A DNA stretch of 64,000 nt from Linnemannia elongata (Eukaryota > Mortierellomycota > Mortierellomycetes > Mortierellales > Mortierellaceae). The stretch is from the NCBI GenBank assembly GCA_036320915.1, contig JAXBDG010000023.1, forward strand, positions 1 through 64,000. Direction: 5' to 3'. The position numbers and the translations under genes were made by a program. The notes below the pieces were generated by a model. The model did not search any database. It saw only the letters and a list, made by a program, of their open reading frames with translations, and was not told the origin of the DNA. Below are positions 54,214 to 64,000 of this stretch, in pieces; position 1 is the first letter of the stretch; every line of letters begins with the position of its first letter.

Positions 54214-55800
54214 GTTTGTTGGTTCCGTGGGTTCTCTTCTGGATGGACCGGGCGGGCGAGCCCACCATAATGGTAAAGCTTCCCCCTCTCAGCGCGAGGG
54301 TCGTGGGTTCAGACCTACGAAGACACGCTCAATTAGGATTTGACGGTATTGCGCTAGCCTCCCCCTGTCCAGGAGGCCTGAGATGAAATAATTCTCAGAC
54401 GCACAAAGTGGATGGACAGAGTGAGTATGCCCACTATATGGCTACGTTAACCTGGTGATGAGCCAGTCTGAATGCCGTGTGGAGCCAGCCAAATCGGCGG
54501 ACCGCTTAGATAAACCTTTCAGTGTTCTAGTACATTCTGTCGGGTAACCGGCTTCCTGCACAAGCATACTAATATGCTTCTGTGCAAAGTACGCGCACCT
54601 AGTTTAGACATTAGATAACAAATATCGTGTACTGCACAAGATAGGCCAATTGTCAGAGGCAATTCTAGGAATAAAAAAAAAAAAAAAAATCTTCTGGATG
54701 GACCTCGACCTTGGCTCATGTTCACGACAGGCGAGCAGTCTTCACCTTTTACAGTAATAGCAAAGACTCTCATCAACGGACACATCACGTCAAAAAGCTG
54801 CATGGAATGTTGCCCACCCTGAACTCCATGCAGGCCCGCAAGCCCAACCTGTACCCAACATGCCTTTGCCGACGATGCGAGCTTAAGAAGGAGGATAACG
54901 AGCATGTCTGGAACTGTTCCTCGGCAGCTGAGACCACCACTACGATCTGGAAGGAGGCTATGGGCAAGATCGACGATTGGGGTGTACAGGCGACAAACAA
55001 CTACAATGCAGCCAGGAAGCGAGAACACCAACGCGCGGTGGATAACGGTCGTCAAGCCCCGCGACCAGTACTCATACACTGGCGACCCCCCCGAGATGCG
55101 GATCATGTGCGGGGATTCTCCTCTATCGGTGGAGCTCGAGCCGTGCACAGCGGTAGTCCTGCTCCCGATCGCGATGAGAACCCCAAGTGGAACGTATCGG
55201 ACCTACCCCGCGGCATCACCCCAAAGAGCATGTTGACCGAATGGTGCGCGGTCTTCAGAACCCCACAGTCCATCGCCAAGACGGTCCTCCACAAATTTGT
55301 TGGCTACTTGGAGACGCAGGCCTCAGAGCGGATCTGGAAACCCCGATGCTCCGCGACGATCGCGTGGGAGCAGACCCAGGGCATCTCTGTAAAGGACAAG
55401 ACATCCAAATACACAGGTCCTCGTGGTGACTGGAGTCAAGGATATGGCTATATCACGCGCGATGGTTTCTGCCCGTGTGGCGCTTCGCTAGCCACACATG
55501 AGGATCGGACATGCCCTGGAGCGACCAAGAATCCACGAGCAGCTGATGAACGGCTTTTAGACAGCTTGTTGGGAAGGAGGAGGTTAACATTGATGGAGAG
55601 GATGGGAAGAATCCCTTTCATTCGTATCTAGTTTTATTTTCTTCCGTTATTGCTGTGAAGAGCAGCGACAATTGTTGCGCAGAGCCAGGTCCCGGACCGG
55701 ACTGTGACTGACGGATGGTTCACTGAAGAGTTTGGTCTGTAGTCCCCTTTACTTCCAAATGCCTCCTTTGTTCTGTTTGTCAGAGAAATAAAATTGTGTA
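54214..55800 (+). mobile_element. LINE 3' fragment L2, interrupted by a SINE
   Basis: The longest LINE piece. From about 54705 to 55631 it encodes the ORF2 C terminus with a zinc knuckle CRRC...EHVWNC (C-x2-C-x8-H-x3-C), typical of LINE ORF2 ends, and the same terminal domain as L1 (about 70-75% identical by eye). The 3' UTR ends GAGAAATAAAATTGTGTA without an A tail. The reverse-transcriptase part is missing. Confidence 0.75.
54250..54689 (+). mobile_element. tRNA-derived SINE with 15-bp target duplication
   Basis: 440 bp. The 5' part looks like a tRNA: CGAGCCCACCATAATGGTAA (A-box region) and GGGTTCAGACC (B box, about 54306), the internal RNA polymerase III promoter. It ends in ATAAAAA with 17 A. 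The 15 bases TCTTCTGGATGGACC lie on both sides (54235-54249, 54690-54704). The insertion is in the LINE L2. It was probably mobilised by a LINE in trans (family knowledge). Confidence 0.85.
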
Positions 55801-55968
55801 TCGAAATTGCCTCAGGGACATTGTCATGAGACCGTCTGCATCCATCAAGAAACCTCTTGGTCCCTTGCCTTTCTCATTCACCGACCATTTGCTTTCCGAA
55901 CGTCGCCACACTGTATTACAATCTTGTTCTGGGTTCTATTTTGTTTTTCGTGTCCAAAAGCTAATTTT

Positions 55969-58244
55969 CTAAGCGGCAGCCTTTTTGACTTTGGGCGCCT
56001 GCAGCTGAAGCCATTGAGCAGCAGCCTCCAGATCTGTCCGCTCAGCTTCGAGAGCCTTGACGCACCATTCTATTGTGTACTGTCCACGCACCTCCTCCAG
56101 TAGCAACTCGGCCATAACCTTCTTCCTGGTCGTGCCTTCATCCACACAGAGCCATGTCTTGTGTCCATCTGCTGCACCAAGGCGGGCCTCCTTGAGAATA
56201 CTCATCATCTCTGTCGCTGCGCTGGTTGCATCCATCTGTCGAGCGCGAAACGTTGCACAATACTGGTTCCGACACCAGTTGTTTCCGCACCCAGCCATCA
56301 GCTGCGCATGATACTTTCTTGCCAGCCGCTGAACAAGCTTCTGGTTCTTGGGATCCTCCGTCGGAATCCAGTAGGGTCCAAAGCACAGCTGACAAAGTCC
56401 CAGCACATTTGAAGTCGCTCCTTTGGATCGGACACAGTTTTGGTTAGAGCATAGTTGAGGTGTTGCTTGGTTCTGTCGCTGGTACTCGTGGTTCTGGGCA
56501 TGGACTTGAACGTCCTTGAGCGAAACCATCTGTGAGCACTTTTGACATTGAATCGTTCTGTCGCCACAATATGACTCGTGAGAGTGCAACCCCCGCATCC
56601 GATCGCGTGCATTCGAGGCAGGTCCTCCTTGCTGAACCAGGATGTGACAGTATCGACAGATGATGAATCGCTCTGAGCATGTCGTCTGACGGTGCTTGGC
56701 CAACTCGGGCAGTGAAGGTGATTCGAATGACTCGCATGAACACTGGTACCATCCATGAAAAATATCCATATGCTTCTTCTTTTCCGAAACGTCTCCATGC
56801 TAATATTATACATAGAAGGGTTGCGTTAGTATATACATGCGGAAAAATTAAATGGCTACATAATAAACGCGTCACTAAGTTGGGCAAAGAAAGGTACCTT
56901 GTCGCAATGGTCGCAGTGAAAATGGTTGGGGAGATCCTCCTTTTTCATGACAAGACTGCATTTGTTGCACTTTGCGTTGTTACGGTGGCAGAAATTGCTG
57001 TGGAGCATCATGGTCCGCTCAGGAATCCATGAGCCGCAGTTGGTGCACTCCTGATATCCCGGTGCATCCTTGTTGGGAATGTCTGCTGCTGCAGACAACG
57101 ATGACGATCCTGATGGTGGTTCTGAAGGAGGCCCCTCGCTTTCATGGTAATGGACTTGGATGCTGTAAATCGTTTCACCTGCAGAACTAGACGCTGTCGA
57201 GGTAGATGATCCAGAAGCGGCGACGGTAGTAGGCTCCCTTCCGTAGACGGCAATGTGAATGATCTGGGAGTCCTTTTGAGTGGCATAATCCTGATCAGTT
57301 GCTGGGATGAAGATGACTCGAGGACCGACAGACTCAAAGTTGGCCCAAAGGTGATCCTGCAGAGTAACGGGTAGCTTAGTAGACACTATCACATCTAAGT
57401 CGCCAGGCTCCTGAACATGCACTGTGATCTTGATGTCCGATTTTCGGTTGGGAATGTCGACTGTCCAACTCTGGTATGCTTCCGGAGACACTCGACCTTG
57501 AGATTCGAAGCCAATCTTCAAGACACTGCTGTCTTGGTTGTTTCCACCTCTCCTGGATCCTTGTCCGTTCAAGAAGCCGCCTGCAGACTGAGTTGCAGCG
57601 TCACCCATGTCAGTATCTAGCGGTTCGATATCGACCTCCAGATCAGTATCGGTAATACAGACGGCTTCTCCTGGTTCCGGCTTGAGTTCCTCAACAACAA
57701 ATCCAAATTCCTTTGTTCCCTGATGGACTTTGAGAACTTCACCTCGGGTGAGTGTTGTATAGTTGGATCGGAGACGTGCCTCGAGCAAAGCCCGGAAATC
57801 GAGGATCTCCATGTAATCGGCAGAGAGAGGACGGAACTTTGCCCAGATACCTTTGGGAAGGGCAGCGTACTTGACCATGACCTGGTCGCCAGGAGTGAGG
57901 GCGAGCGAGGTCATCATCCAAGGCGGGAGATGGACTTGGCGGTCAGCGGCAGAAAACTCTTTGACACCACCATGGGTCAGTAGCCGGTTAGCGGGGTTGC
58001 GGATCTGGAAGGTCAGAGGTGAGGGCAGTTCTTGCGGTTTTGTGGGTTCGTAAGGGTTGAACTGTGGTTGTGCCCATGAGGTGGGGTCATAGTTTGGGTC
58101 TAGCTGGATAGGCGGAGGGGGAGGAGCAGAGGCATGGGCGTGGATGATGGACTCAAGAGCGGCTTGAGGGAGGATTATCTTGTCGCCCTTTGATGTTTCT
58201 GCCGGTTGGCCGATGGTGAACGTAGCCGACCAATTGAACGACAT
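55969..58244 (-). CDS. UFD1-like protein with C-terminal zinc fingers and UBA-like end
   Basis: Two exons, 58244-56898 and 56799-55969 (725 residues). The intron is GTACCT..ATTAG with a TACTAAC branch site. Residues ~1-215 are a UFD1-type double-psi/beta fold (GDKIILPQAALESI; PPWMMTSLALTPGD; KGIWAKFRPLSADYMEI; LTRGE). A middle beta-rich domain follows. From ~405 there are repeated Cys/His fingers of TRAF/C2HC type (CTNCGSWIP, CNKCSLVMKK, CDHCDK, CRYCHILV, CQKCSQMVS). The end (~675-715) is UBA-like (IEWCVKALEA...AAAQWL). UFD1 proteins work with Cdc48/p97 to extract ubiquitinated proteins. This is a longer UFD1 relative, not the core ~350-residue UFD1 (inference). Confidence 0.85.
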
Positions 58245-58312
58245 TTAGAATGAATGTATACGAGTGAGTGAATGCGATGAATGGAGTGAAGAGAGAGGGA
58301 AAGAGAGAGAGC

Positions 58313-58343
<31 letters not shown>

Positions 58344-58688
58344 CGTGTGTGTGCTTGTATGGTGAGAGTGATAAGTGCGCAGAAAAAGAGGAATAAGAAG
58401 AGGAAGAAGGAGAGGAAGGAAGAAGAAAGAAGAAAAAGGAAGAGAGGACACCGAAGAACTTGACATGCTTAGTCTTCTTTCTGTCTTTGTCAGCAGCATA
58501 TCGTACACAGAAAAAAGAACACTTCAGGAGCGTGCGTCAGCCAGTCACACTTAAACCATCTATCTTATTCCTTCGTAACAACAAAATGAAGACAGCACAG
58601 ACAGGCACCAATCGATCACCCTCCTTGTCGTCATTCCATATCCAGTCCTCGTGAAGAGAACAATCTAGAGATCAAAAGATAAAAAATT
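58245..58688. other. Upstream region of the UFD1-like gene
   Basis: GA-rich microsatellite (58290-58345) and GAAGAAGGA tracts form the likely 5' leader/promoter. No gene seen. Confidence 0.5.
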
Positions 58689-58760
58689 GGAGCAGTAGGG
58701 GATTGAACCCTAGGCCTCTCGCATGCAAAGCGAGCGCTCTACCACTGAGCTACAACCCCA
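58689..58760 (-). tRNA. tRNA-Ala (TGC)
   Basis: The complement reads GGGGTTGTAGCTCAGTGGTA..., a standard Ala tRNA: D arm GCTCAGTGGTAGAGC, anticodon stem CTCGC/GCGAG with loop TTTGCAT (anticodon TGC), T arm CTAGGGTTCAATCCCCTA-like, acceptor GGGGTTG/CTGCTCC with one T-T mismatch. 72 nt, no intron. A LINE copy starts about 110 bp beyond its 5' end. Confidence 0.92.
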
Positions 58761-58867
58761 AATTCACTGGGTGAGTTGTAATAAATTAGCTAATTTGTTC
58801 TAACCACAATTATTGAAGCAGCAACGGCGACCAAGTGATCCGGTGACGTAAGGTCGCTGCCCATGTG

Positions 58868-59519
58868 ACCTGGATCCAAAGTGGCACGTCTCGGACCTAC
58901 TGCGAGGCATCACCCCCAAGAGCATGCTGTCTGAGTGGTCGTCAGTCTTCCGATCCCCAAAGTCGATTGCACAGACGGTCCTGCACAAGTTTGTTGGCTA
59001 CCTGGAGGCACAGGCCTCGGAGCTGATCTGGAAACCTCGGTGTTCGGAGACAATTGCATGGGAGCAGGCGCAAGGCATCACTACAAAAGACAAGACATCC
59101 AAGTACACTGGCCCTCGAGGAGATTGGAGCAACGGTTATGGCTACATCACCCGAGCTGGTTTTTGTCCCTGCGGCGCTTCGCTAGCCGCACATGAGGATG
59201 GGCATTGTCCGGGCCCGTCTTTGGATCCCACCGCTGCAGATGCACGTTTGTTAGAGAGTCAATTAGGAAGGAGGCGGTTGTCGTTGATGGAGAGGATGGG
59301 GAGGATCCCCTTCATGAGGGTGTGCGAGTAGTTTATTTTCTTCCGTCCCAGCCTGAGAAGGCGAGTGATTGTTGCGCTGAGCCTGCCGAGCTTTGGACTC
59401 AGGGACAGCGACTAGGTCTATGGCTACTGGGAGAGTTCATTTGATAGTGCCCTTTTTATTCCTTTGAATGCCTCCGGAGTTGTTAACTAGAGAAATAAAT
59501 CGCAAACAAAAAAAAAAAA
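58868..59519 (+). mobile_element. LINE 3' fragment L3 with 15-bp target duplication
   Basis: Nearly identical to the 3' part of L1 (C-terminal ~152 ORF2 residues, UTR, then 11-12 A). GTCGCTGCCCATGTG flanks both sides (58853-58867, 59520-59534). It is the most recent-looking of the LINE copies. 5'-truncated and non-autonomous. Confidence 0.9.
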
Positions 59520-59558
59520 GTCGCTGCCCATGTGCTGATAGGTGAGTCTGTTGGGGCG

Positions 59559-59853
59559 GACATGCCCTGGAGCGACCAAGAATCCACGAGCAGCTGATAA
59601 ACGGCTGTTAGACAGCTTGTTGGGAAGGAGGAGGTGATTATTGATGGAGAGGATGGGAAGAATCCCCTTCATCCGTATCTAGTTTTATTTTCTTCCGTTA
59701 TTGCTGTGAAGAGCAGCGACAATTGTTGCGCAGAGCCAGGTCCCGGGCCGGACTGTGACTGACGGGTGGTTCACTGAAGAGTTTGATCTGTAGTCCCTTT
59801 TACTTCCAAATGCCTCCTTTGTTCTGTTTGTCAGAGAAATAAAATTGTGTACG

Positions 59854-59886
<33 letters not shown>
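59559..59886 (+). mobile_element. LINE 3' fragment L4
   Basis: Starts ACATGCCCTGGAGCGACC, matches the end of L2 (last ~40 codons and UTR) and ends in more than 35 A. GAGTCTGTTGGGG flanks both sides (about 59544 and 59886). The poly(A) tail of the L2 subfamily is visible here, while L2 itself lacks one. Confidence 0.8.
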
Positions 59887-59889
<3 letters not shown>

Positions 59890-59899
59890 TCTGTTGGGG

Positions 59900-60320
59900 A
59901 GGAGGTTGTTGTTGTTGATGGAGAGGATGGGGAGAGTCCCCTTTAACTAGAGAAATACATCGGAAGAGTCCCCTTTAGTCGTATATAGCTCTATTCTTCC
60001 GTTAATGCCATGATGAGTGTCTATAGTGGTTGCGCAGAGCCCCAGGTACGGTACCAGACTGTGACTGATGGAAAGGCCTTGGAAGAGTTCGTTATGTAAT
60101 ACCCCTAGTACTATGGAACGCTTACCTACCTTGGACTGTTTATTAGAGAAATTAAACTGTGTACAAAAAAAAAAAAAAAACCACACAAATTTGTTATTGA
60201 CTTGGAAACGTAGGCCTCGAAGTTATTGAGAATCTTGGTGCTTCGGGACGACTGCGTGGGGACATACATACAGGGCATCTCTGCCTAGGACCGCGATAAG
60301 CTTTGTTCTGAGCGGCAATG
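59900..60320 (+). mobile_element. Degenerate LINE fragments L5/L6
   Basis: 59900-60180 is a diverged LINE 3' end (GATGGAGAGGATGGGGAGAG..., UTR, GTGTAC then ~16 A) with an internal repeat of GAGTCCCCTTTA. 60181-60300 resembles an upstream ORF2 piece (CACAAATTTGTT...GGCATCTCTG) with many changes. Both are old and non-coding. Confidence 0.65.
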
Positions 60321-60687
60321 GTATCGCCTCTCTCCGTTGGAAAAGAGTATAGCAAAAGATGAGATGAAAAATCGTTGGTAGCAACAGTGAACTCAAACAT
60401 CATAGAACTTGGAGGGAATGAAAATGCAAAACTACTGTGTTTATTATAATGTTGTTGGTACAAATGAGCTAGAGGTGAATGAAAAAGAGGAAAGAAAAAT
60501 TGAGCAGAAATCGATCGAGGCTCCCTGGTATCAGCGTCGCTTGAGTATGGCAAGGACTGAAGGTTGTAGTGGTGAATGAGTGATACAAGTACATACAAGT
60601 CGGAGTAGGGGAGAGAGAAGAGGGGAGTGCAGCAACCGAGGATAAGAGGCATTTGTCAAAGAGAGTTCCTGTGAATGATAGACTGAT
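60321..60687. other. Intergenic DNA downstream of the 411-aa gene
   Basis: AT-rich sequence, probably the 3' UTR of the gene at 60688-61923. No feature recognised. Confidence 0.4.
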
Positions 60688-60765
60688 TTAGTAGTCGTCG
60701 TCCGAGATGGACATGTCGTTGCTCGAGACATCTCCGTCGCATGATTCCGAATCAGAGCAATCTTC

Positions 60766-60796
<31 letters not shown>

Positions 60797-61923
60797 GTGG
60801 CATAGGTGTACTTGGCGCAGGGCTGCTCAAAGAACCGATCCTCGCTGGGGTCCATCTCCGAGTTGAGGGTGTTGTAGTCAAAAGGGATATAGGGAGGCGT
60901 GTCATCACGGCCACGGCGGGATCCAGATGTGGCAGCGGAGAGCTGTTGCTCGAACCAGCGAGTCTCCTGGGGATCCATGGCGGGGTTGAGCTCATTGTAA
61001 TCCTGAGGCTGGTAAGGAGGCGAGTCCATGCCTTCCAAACCAAAGTGAGTCTCGAGTTCACTCAGGGTCTCGTCTCTGCAGTCAATGCCCGACCAGCTGC
61101 TGCTGTCAGAGAAAGCAGTCTTACGTTCATCCTCGTCAGTACTTGATGCCCAGTCGTATTCTACAACTTGCTCGTGCCATTCACTGTCGTTGTTGGGGAA
61201 TACATCGGCAGGGTGGTAGGGTGGAGAGTCTAAGAGGCTGGGAGGAAGGGTTTTTGATGATACAACTGCGGGACTGGAGGAAGAGTGGCTTGAGAAAACG
61301 GTATCATCGGTTACTGTGTCGATGACCACAGTTGATTCGTCGTCGTATGGGTTGACCTGAGTTGGTGCAAGACGGGGAGAAGGAAAGGAGAGGCGGAGAC
61401 GCTTGGTCTGGTTCTGGTCGAGATTGAGGCTTGGCCGTCTGCGAAGTGGGCGAGAGCTGTTGTTGTAGCTGTAGCTGTGTGTGCTCTGGTCCAGAGCTGC
61501 GATAAAGTCATCGTCGAGGTCACTGAGTTCAGGGGAAGGGTAGACTAGCGTCGAGTTGGTGGTGGCAACAAAGGGACGATAGCACGTGACAGAAGTGGCT
61601 GAAGCTGTATTTGCACTGCGGATAGCGGAGAGAGGGCTTCTAGAAGAAGCGGCGGCGGTAAGGTTCTTGGGGGAGCAGCAGCGTGTCCTCAAGTTTGACT
61701 GGACTGAAGAAGTGGAGCTGTAGCTGTGATCGTTTTTGTGGCAAGAATACATATGTCTAGAGCTGTTAGTGTTGTTTCCAATCAACATTTCATTGAAGGG
61801 CACAACGACTGAATCTAAATCAACCTGCTGCTGAGAGAGGATGATATGGAAGGGGGAGGAGGGGGAGGGTGAAGGTGCAGCGGGGGTCTTACCATCAGCA
61901 CCAAAAGCACACAACGAAGTCAT
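60688..61923 (-). CDS. Unknown protein with three PPY.P.D repeats
   Basis: 411 residues, no introns. Mostly Ser/Thr/Asp-rich and probably disordered. Three spaced repeats lie at residues 231-255, 299-328 and 340-368. The last two share (D/S)(S/T)PPY.P.DYN.LN..MDP.E.R(W/F)FEQ, and the first is shorter (DSPPYHPAD...EWHEQ). A basic stretch RRRPSLNLDQNQTKRLRL (~160-177) could be a nuclear signal. An Ala run and an acidic Ser/Asp-rich end follow. Proline-tyrosine motifs can bind WW domains, so an adaptor role is possible but only a guess. I recognise no family. The three regularly kept repeats and open frame support a real gene. Confidence 0.65.
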
Positions 61924-63855
61924 ACTGTTGTCTTTTGTTGAGTGTATATGAGAGGGTAGGGAGGGGAAGGAACGAAAGGAGAGTCAAAGAAGGATGCTTA
62001 TTAGTCGTGGAGAGAAGGAACAGGAGAGGAGAGAGGTGTAGGAGGAGTGTGGTTGTTTGTAGATTAGGAAAGGAAGAAGGGGTTGATGTGGAAGTGTAAA
62101 GAAGAGTGAAGAAGAAAAAGAAACTTCTCCCCTCCCCTCTTTATTTTATTTGGGTCAGTCGTCTGGTGCCAAGCCATCATGACACTAGGCTGACAACAGC
62201 GAATTTTTTTTTGCTCTCCGATGCTGCGCCTGACACAGACTCAGACCTGTGGCACCACACAACAACCACAGCTTACACATGATAAGTATACTTCTTTCAA
62301 TCGCAAATACTGCAGCTCGATATCTGCTCAGCAAACTCAACGAAGAAAAGCGCGTCGTCCCAAGTTCCTATTACTGCATGCATAATCGATCCCTTTTTTT
62401 GTTCTTTGTCCTTTACTCCTTGTTCTGCTGTGTCTTGACAGTTCCACACCCCCCATCCTACCAACAAGGCACAGAGATAAATAAAAAGAAACGGAGAATT
62501 TCGGTCCTAGTAAACAATATCTTCTTACACTCCTGTCTCTTTCGCTTCTTTTCATTTCCTTTCTTTTCCTTTTATTCCTCGTCCACTTAACCATCATGCC
62601 CCACATGAAGTGGAAGTCAACGTGTCAATTCCAAGCCTTAGCTAAATAATCACCTTTACCTGTTCTTCTTTTTTAACGACATACAATCATGCCCTTGCGA
62701 TCCAAAAAGAGAGACAATATGAAAGCCGGAAGAGATCGTAAAAATATTTTTTCATGTCGCTGCCTTCCACCAGTTCACGTTTATCACACTGACAGGAATA
62801 GCCATCCTCCACCTCTGCTGACAACCAATCCAGCGTATCGTAAGATTCGGCAGCACTTACTCAACCAAGGACATGAAAGAAAGCAAGAACTGCAAAGAAG
62901 GCACTTTTTACAAAAAAACGAGGATGCCAACCATATTGAGCGCTTGGGCTTTCTCATATTTCATTCCTCCAAGAAAAAACTGCGTGAAAGAACGGGAAAT
63001 AAGAGCTATGCTGATGGGAGCTGAATATGCGTGCGTGTTATGCCTCTCCCTCGTTTGTTGCGTGGAGAGCGAATGTCCGCAAAAGAACGTAGTGTCACGT
63101 GCTCGCGTGATTCAATCGCAGAGGACGCACTTTGTCAGTCGTGAGTGTGTGGAAGAATGGGACATAACAAACACAAACAGTGAGGATGATCGACAAAGAG
63201 TGGATCTGATTACAGTCTCAAAATAAAACCTTGCTAATGTAACCGAGGTCGCTGATTAAGGTCATGGTCATGATTCAGTTGCAAATGGATCACTTTTCAT
63301 CGGCTCCATCTTTCGAAAGGTAGCTTCTAATAGAATCTTCGCCCCACTTGTTTTGATACACATTAGTACGGACCGTATAGTTCGGGTGACGATTGAGGGT
63401 TACTATGAGGTACGAGCAAAGAAGCAACAATAATACACATGAGTTGCTAGCTGAAAGGTGACACTGGGAAGCTAGATGGATAAGAATTGTCATTGGTTTT
63501 TATTCATAAGCCACAGGGTGCGTATTGTCCGTGGTTCTTTGTCCACAGGGTGTGGTTGTGGTTGGGGGGTATACTACAAAGAGACGAACAGCACCATGCG
63601 ATAGAGTATGAACAAAAAAGAAGGATGACTTCCAAGGATCACAAAAAAAAGAGTTAGCAGTGCTGACCAGAGCAACTGTGTTTCTATCTACAAAAACTGA
63701 AAGGACAAATGGGGAAGGAAAAAAACGATAAAAGAGCAAGATGATATTGTGTGTGTAGTGTGAAGGAAAGGCAAGAGTGGGGGTTGTCAACGTACGGTGA
63801 CAAAAAAAGGTATTAGTCGTAATAAGGAAGAAAGAAAGAGGCAAGAAAACATCGC
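61924..63855. other. Intergenic DNA
   Basis: Contains a reversed copy of the short dispersed repeat (63227-63274) and CT/GA-rich tracts that are the probable promoter of the 411-aa gene (61930-62110). Frames at 62689-63024 and 62873-63226 overlap each other, have no recognisable content and are not called. Confidence 0.5.
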
Positions 63856-64000
63856 TTAGAAGACAGCGCGCTTAAGCTCCTCAAGAGAGTGGAGGCGGAT
63901 GGGAGTCTTGATCGACTTTCCGGCAACAATCTCGGCAAGACCCTCGCCAGAGTAAGTCACCAGGGGTGACAGCTCCAGAGTAGGAGTACCCTCGACCTGG
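63856..64000 (-). CDS. UAP1: UDP-N-acetylglucosamine pyrophosphorylase, C-terminal end (partial)
   Basis: The last ~48 codons of a gene that continues beyond the window, ending at the TAA complementary to 63856-63858. The peptide includes LELSPLVTYSGEGL and ends SLEELKRAVF. The SPL(V/I)(S/T)Y(A/S)GEGL block near the C terminus is typical of UAP1/QRI1 enzymes, which make UDP-GlcNAc for chitin and glycoproteins in the cytosol. The call rests on this block alone. Confidence 0.7.
   Translation of the reverse strand, partial: QVEGTPTLELSPLVTYSGEGLAEIVAGKSIKTPIRLHSLEELKRAVF

Noticed and set aside
62689..63226. Two overlapping frames of 111 and 117 codons
   Set aside because: They overlap in different phases, have no recognisable motif and lie in low-complexity intergenic DNA.

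Overview
The window is one chromosome end of a eukaryote, most likely an early-diverging filamentous fungus (Mortierella-like is my best guess, by inference). Evidence: a terminal array of an A-rich telomere repeat, short GT-AG introns, a YAK1-type DYRK kinase, a UFD1-like protein, a Crypton with a GCR1_C-like tail, Tc1/IS630 and LINE/SINE elements, and nuclear-type tRNA genes.

Layout. (1) 1-409: telomere. (2) 530-32260: one 31.7-kb Russian-doll nest. The outermost transposon (element IV: small protein, Rep-like protein, DDE transposase) starts at 530 and ends at 32260, with AAT on both sides. It is broken by I1 (660-12298), III (12770-25031) and I3 (25630-31408). I1 is broken by I2 (2540-8359, TSD TAA). 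III is broken by II (13013-21330, TSD ATT). II is broken by a Crypton (13600-17001, TACAT). (3) 32275-37722: a III-like end, an autonomous DDE element V, and a decayed type I copy. (4) 37723-46676: sparse DNA with a complete Tc1/IS630 element, a GST gene between long inverted repeats, and a MITE. (5) 46677-64000: host genes (YAK1, UFD1-like/zinc-finger, an unknown repeat protein, the 3' end of UAP1-like), two tRNA genes, and a patch of 5'-truncated LINE copies with one SINE.

The subtelomeric transposons share a DDE_Tnp_4-like (PIF/Harbinger/IS5-type) transposase, GG-starting termini, 3-bp A/T-only target duplications where these can be read, and TTTTAAAA palindromes near gene borders. They differ in companion genes and ends. 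Type I carries a zinc-ribbon/coiled-coil protein and an acidic Cys-rich repeat protein, and has ~496-bp terminal DIRECT repeats, LTR-like and unexpected for a DDE element. Types II, III and IV carry a ~565-aa protein with motifs resembling rolling-circle Rep proteins plus a ~90-aa helical protein, and II and III have long terminal INVERTED repeats. The two direct repeats of I1 share private variants, as LTR pairs do. This direct-repeat DDE element and the DDE-plus-Rep-like elements are the best candidates here for an undescribed system.
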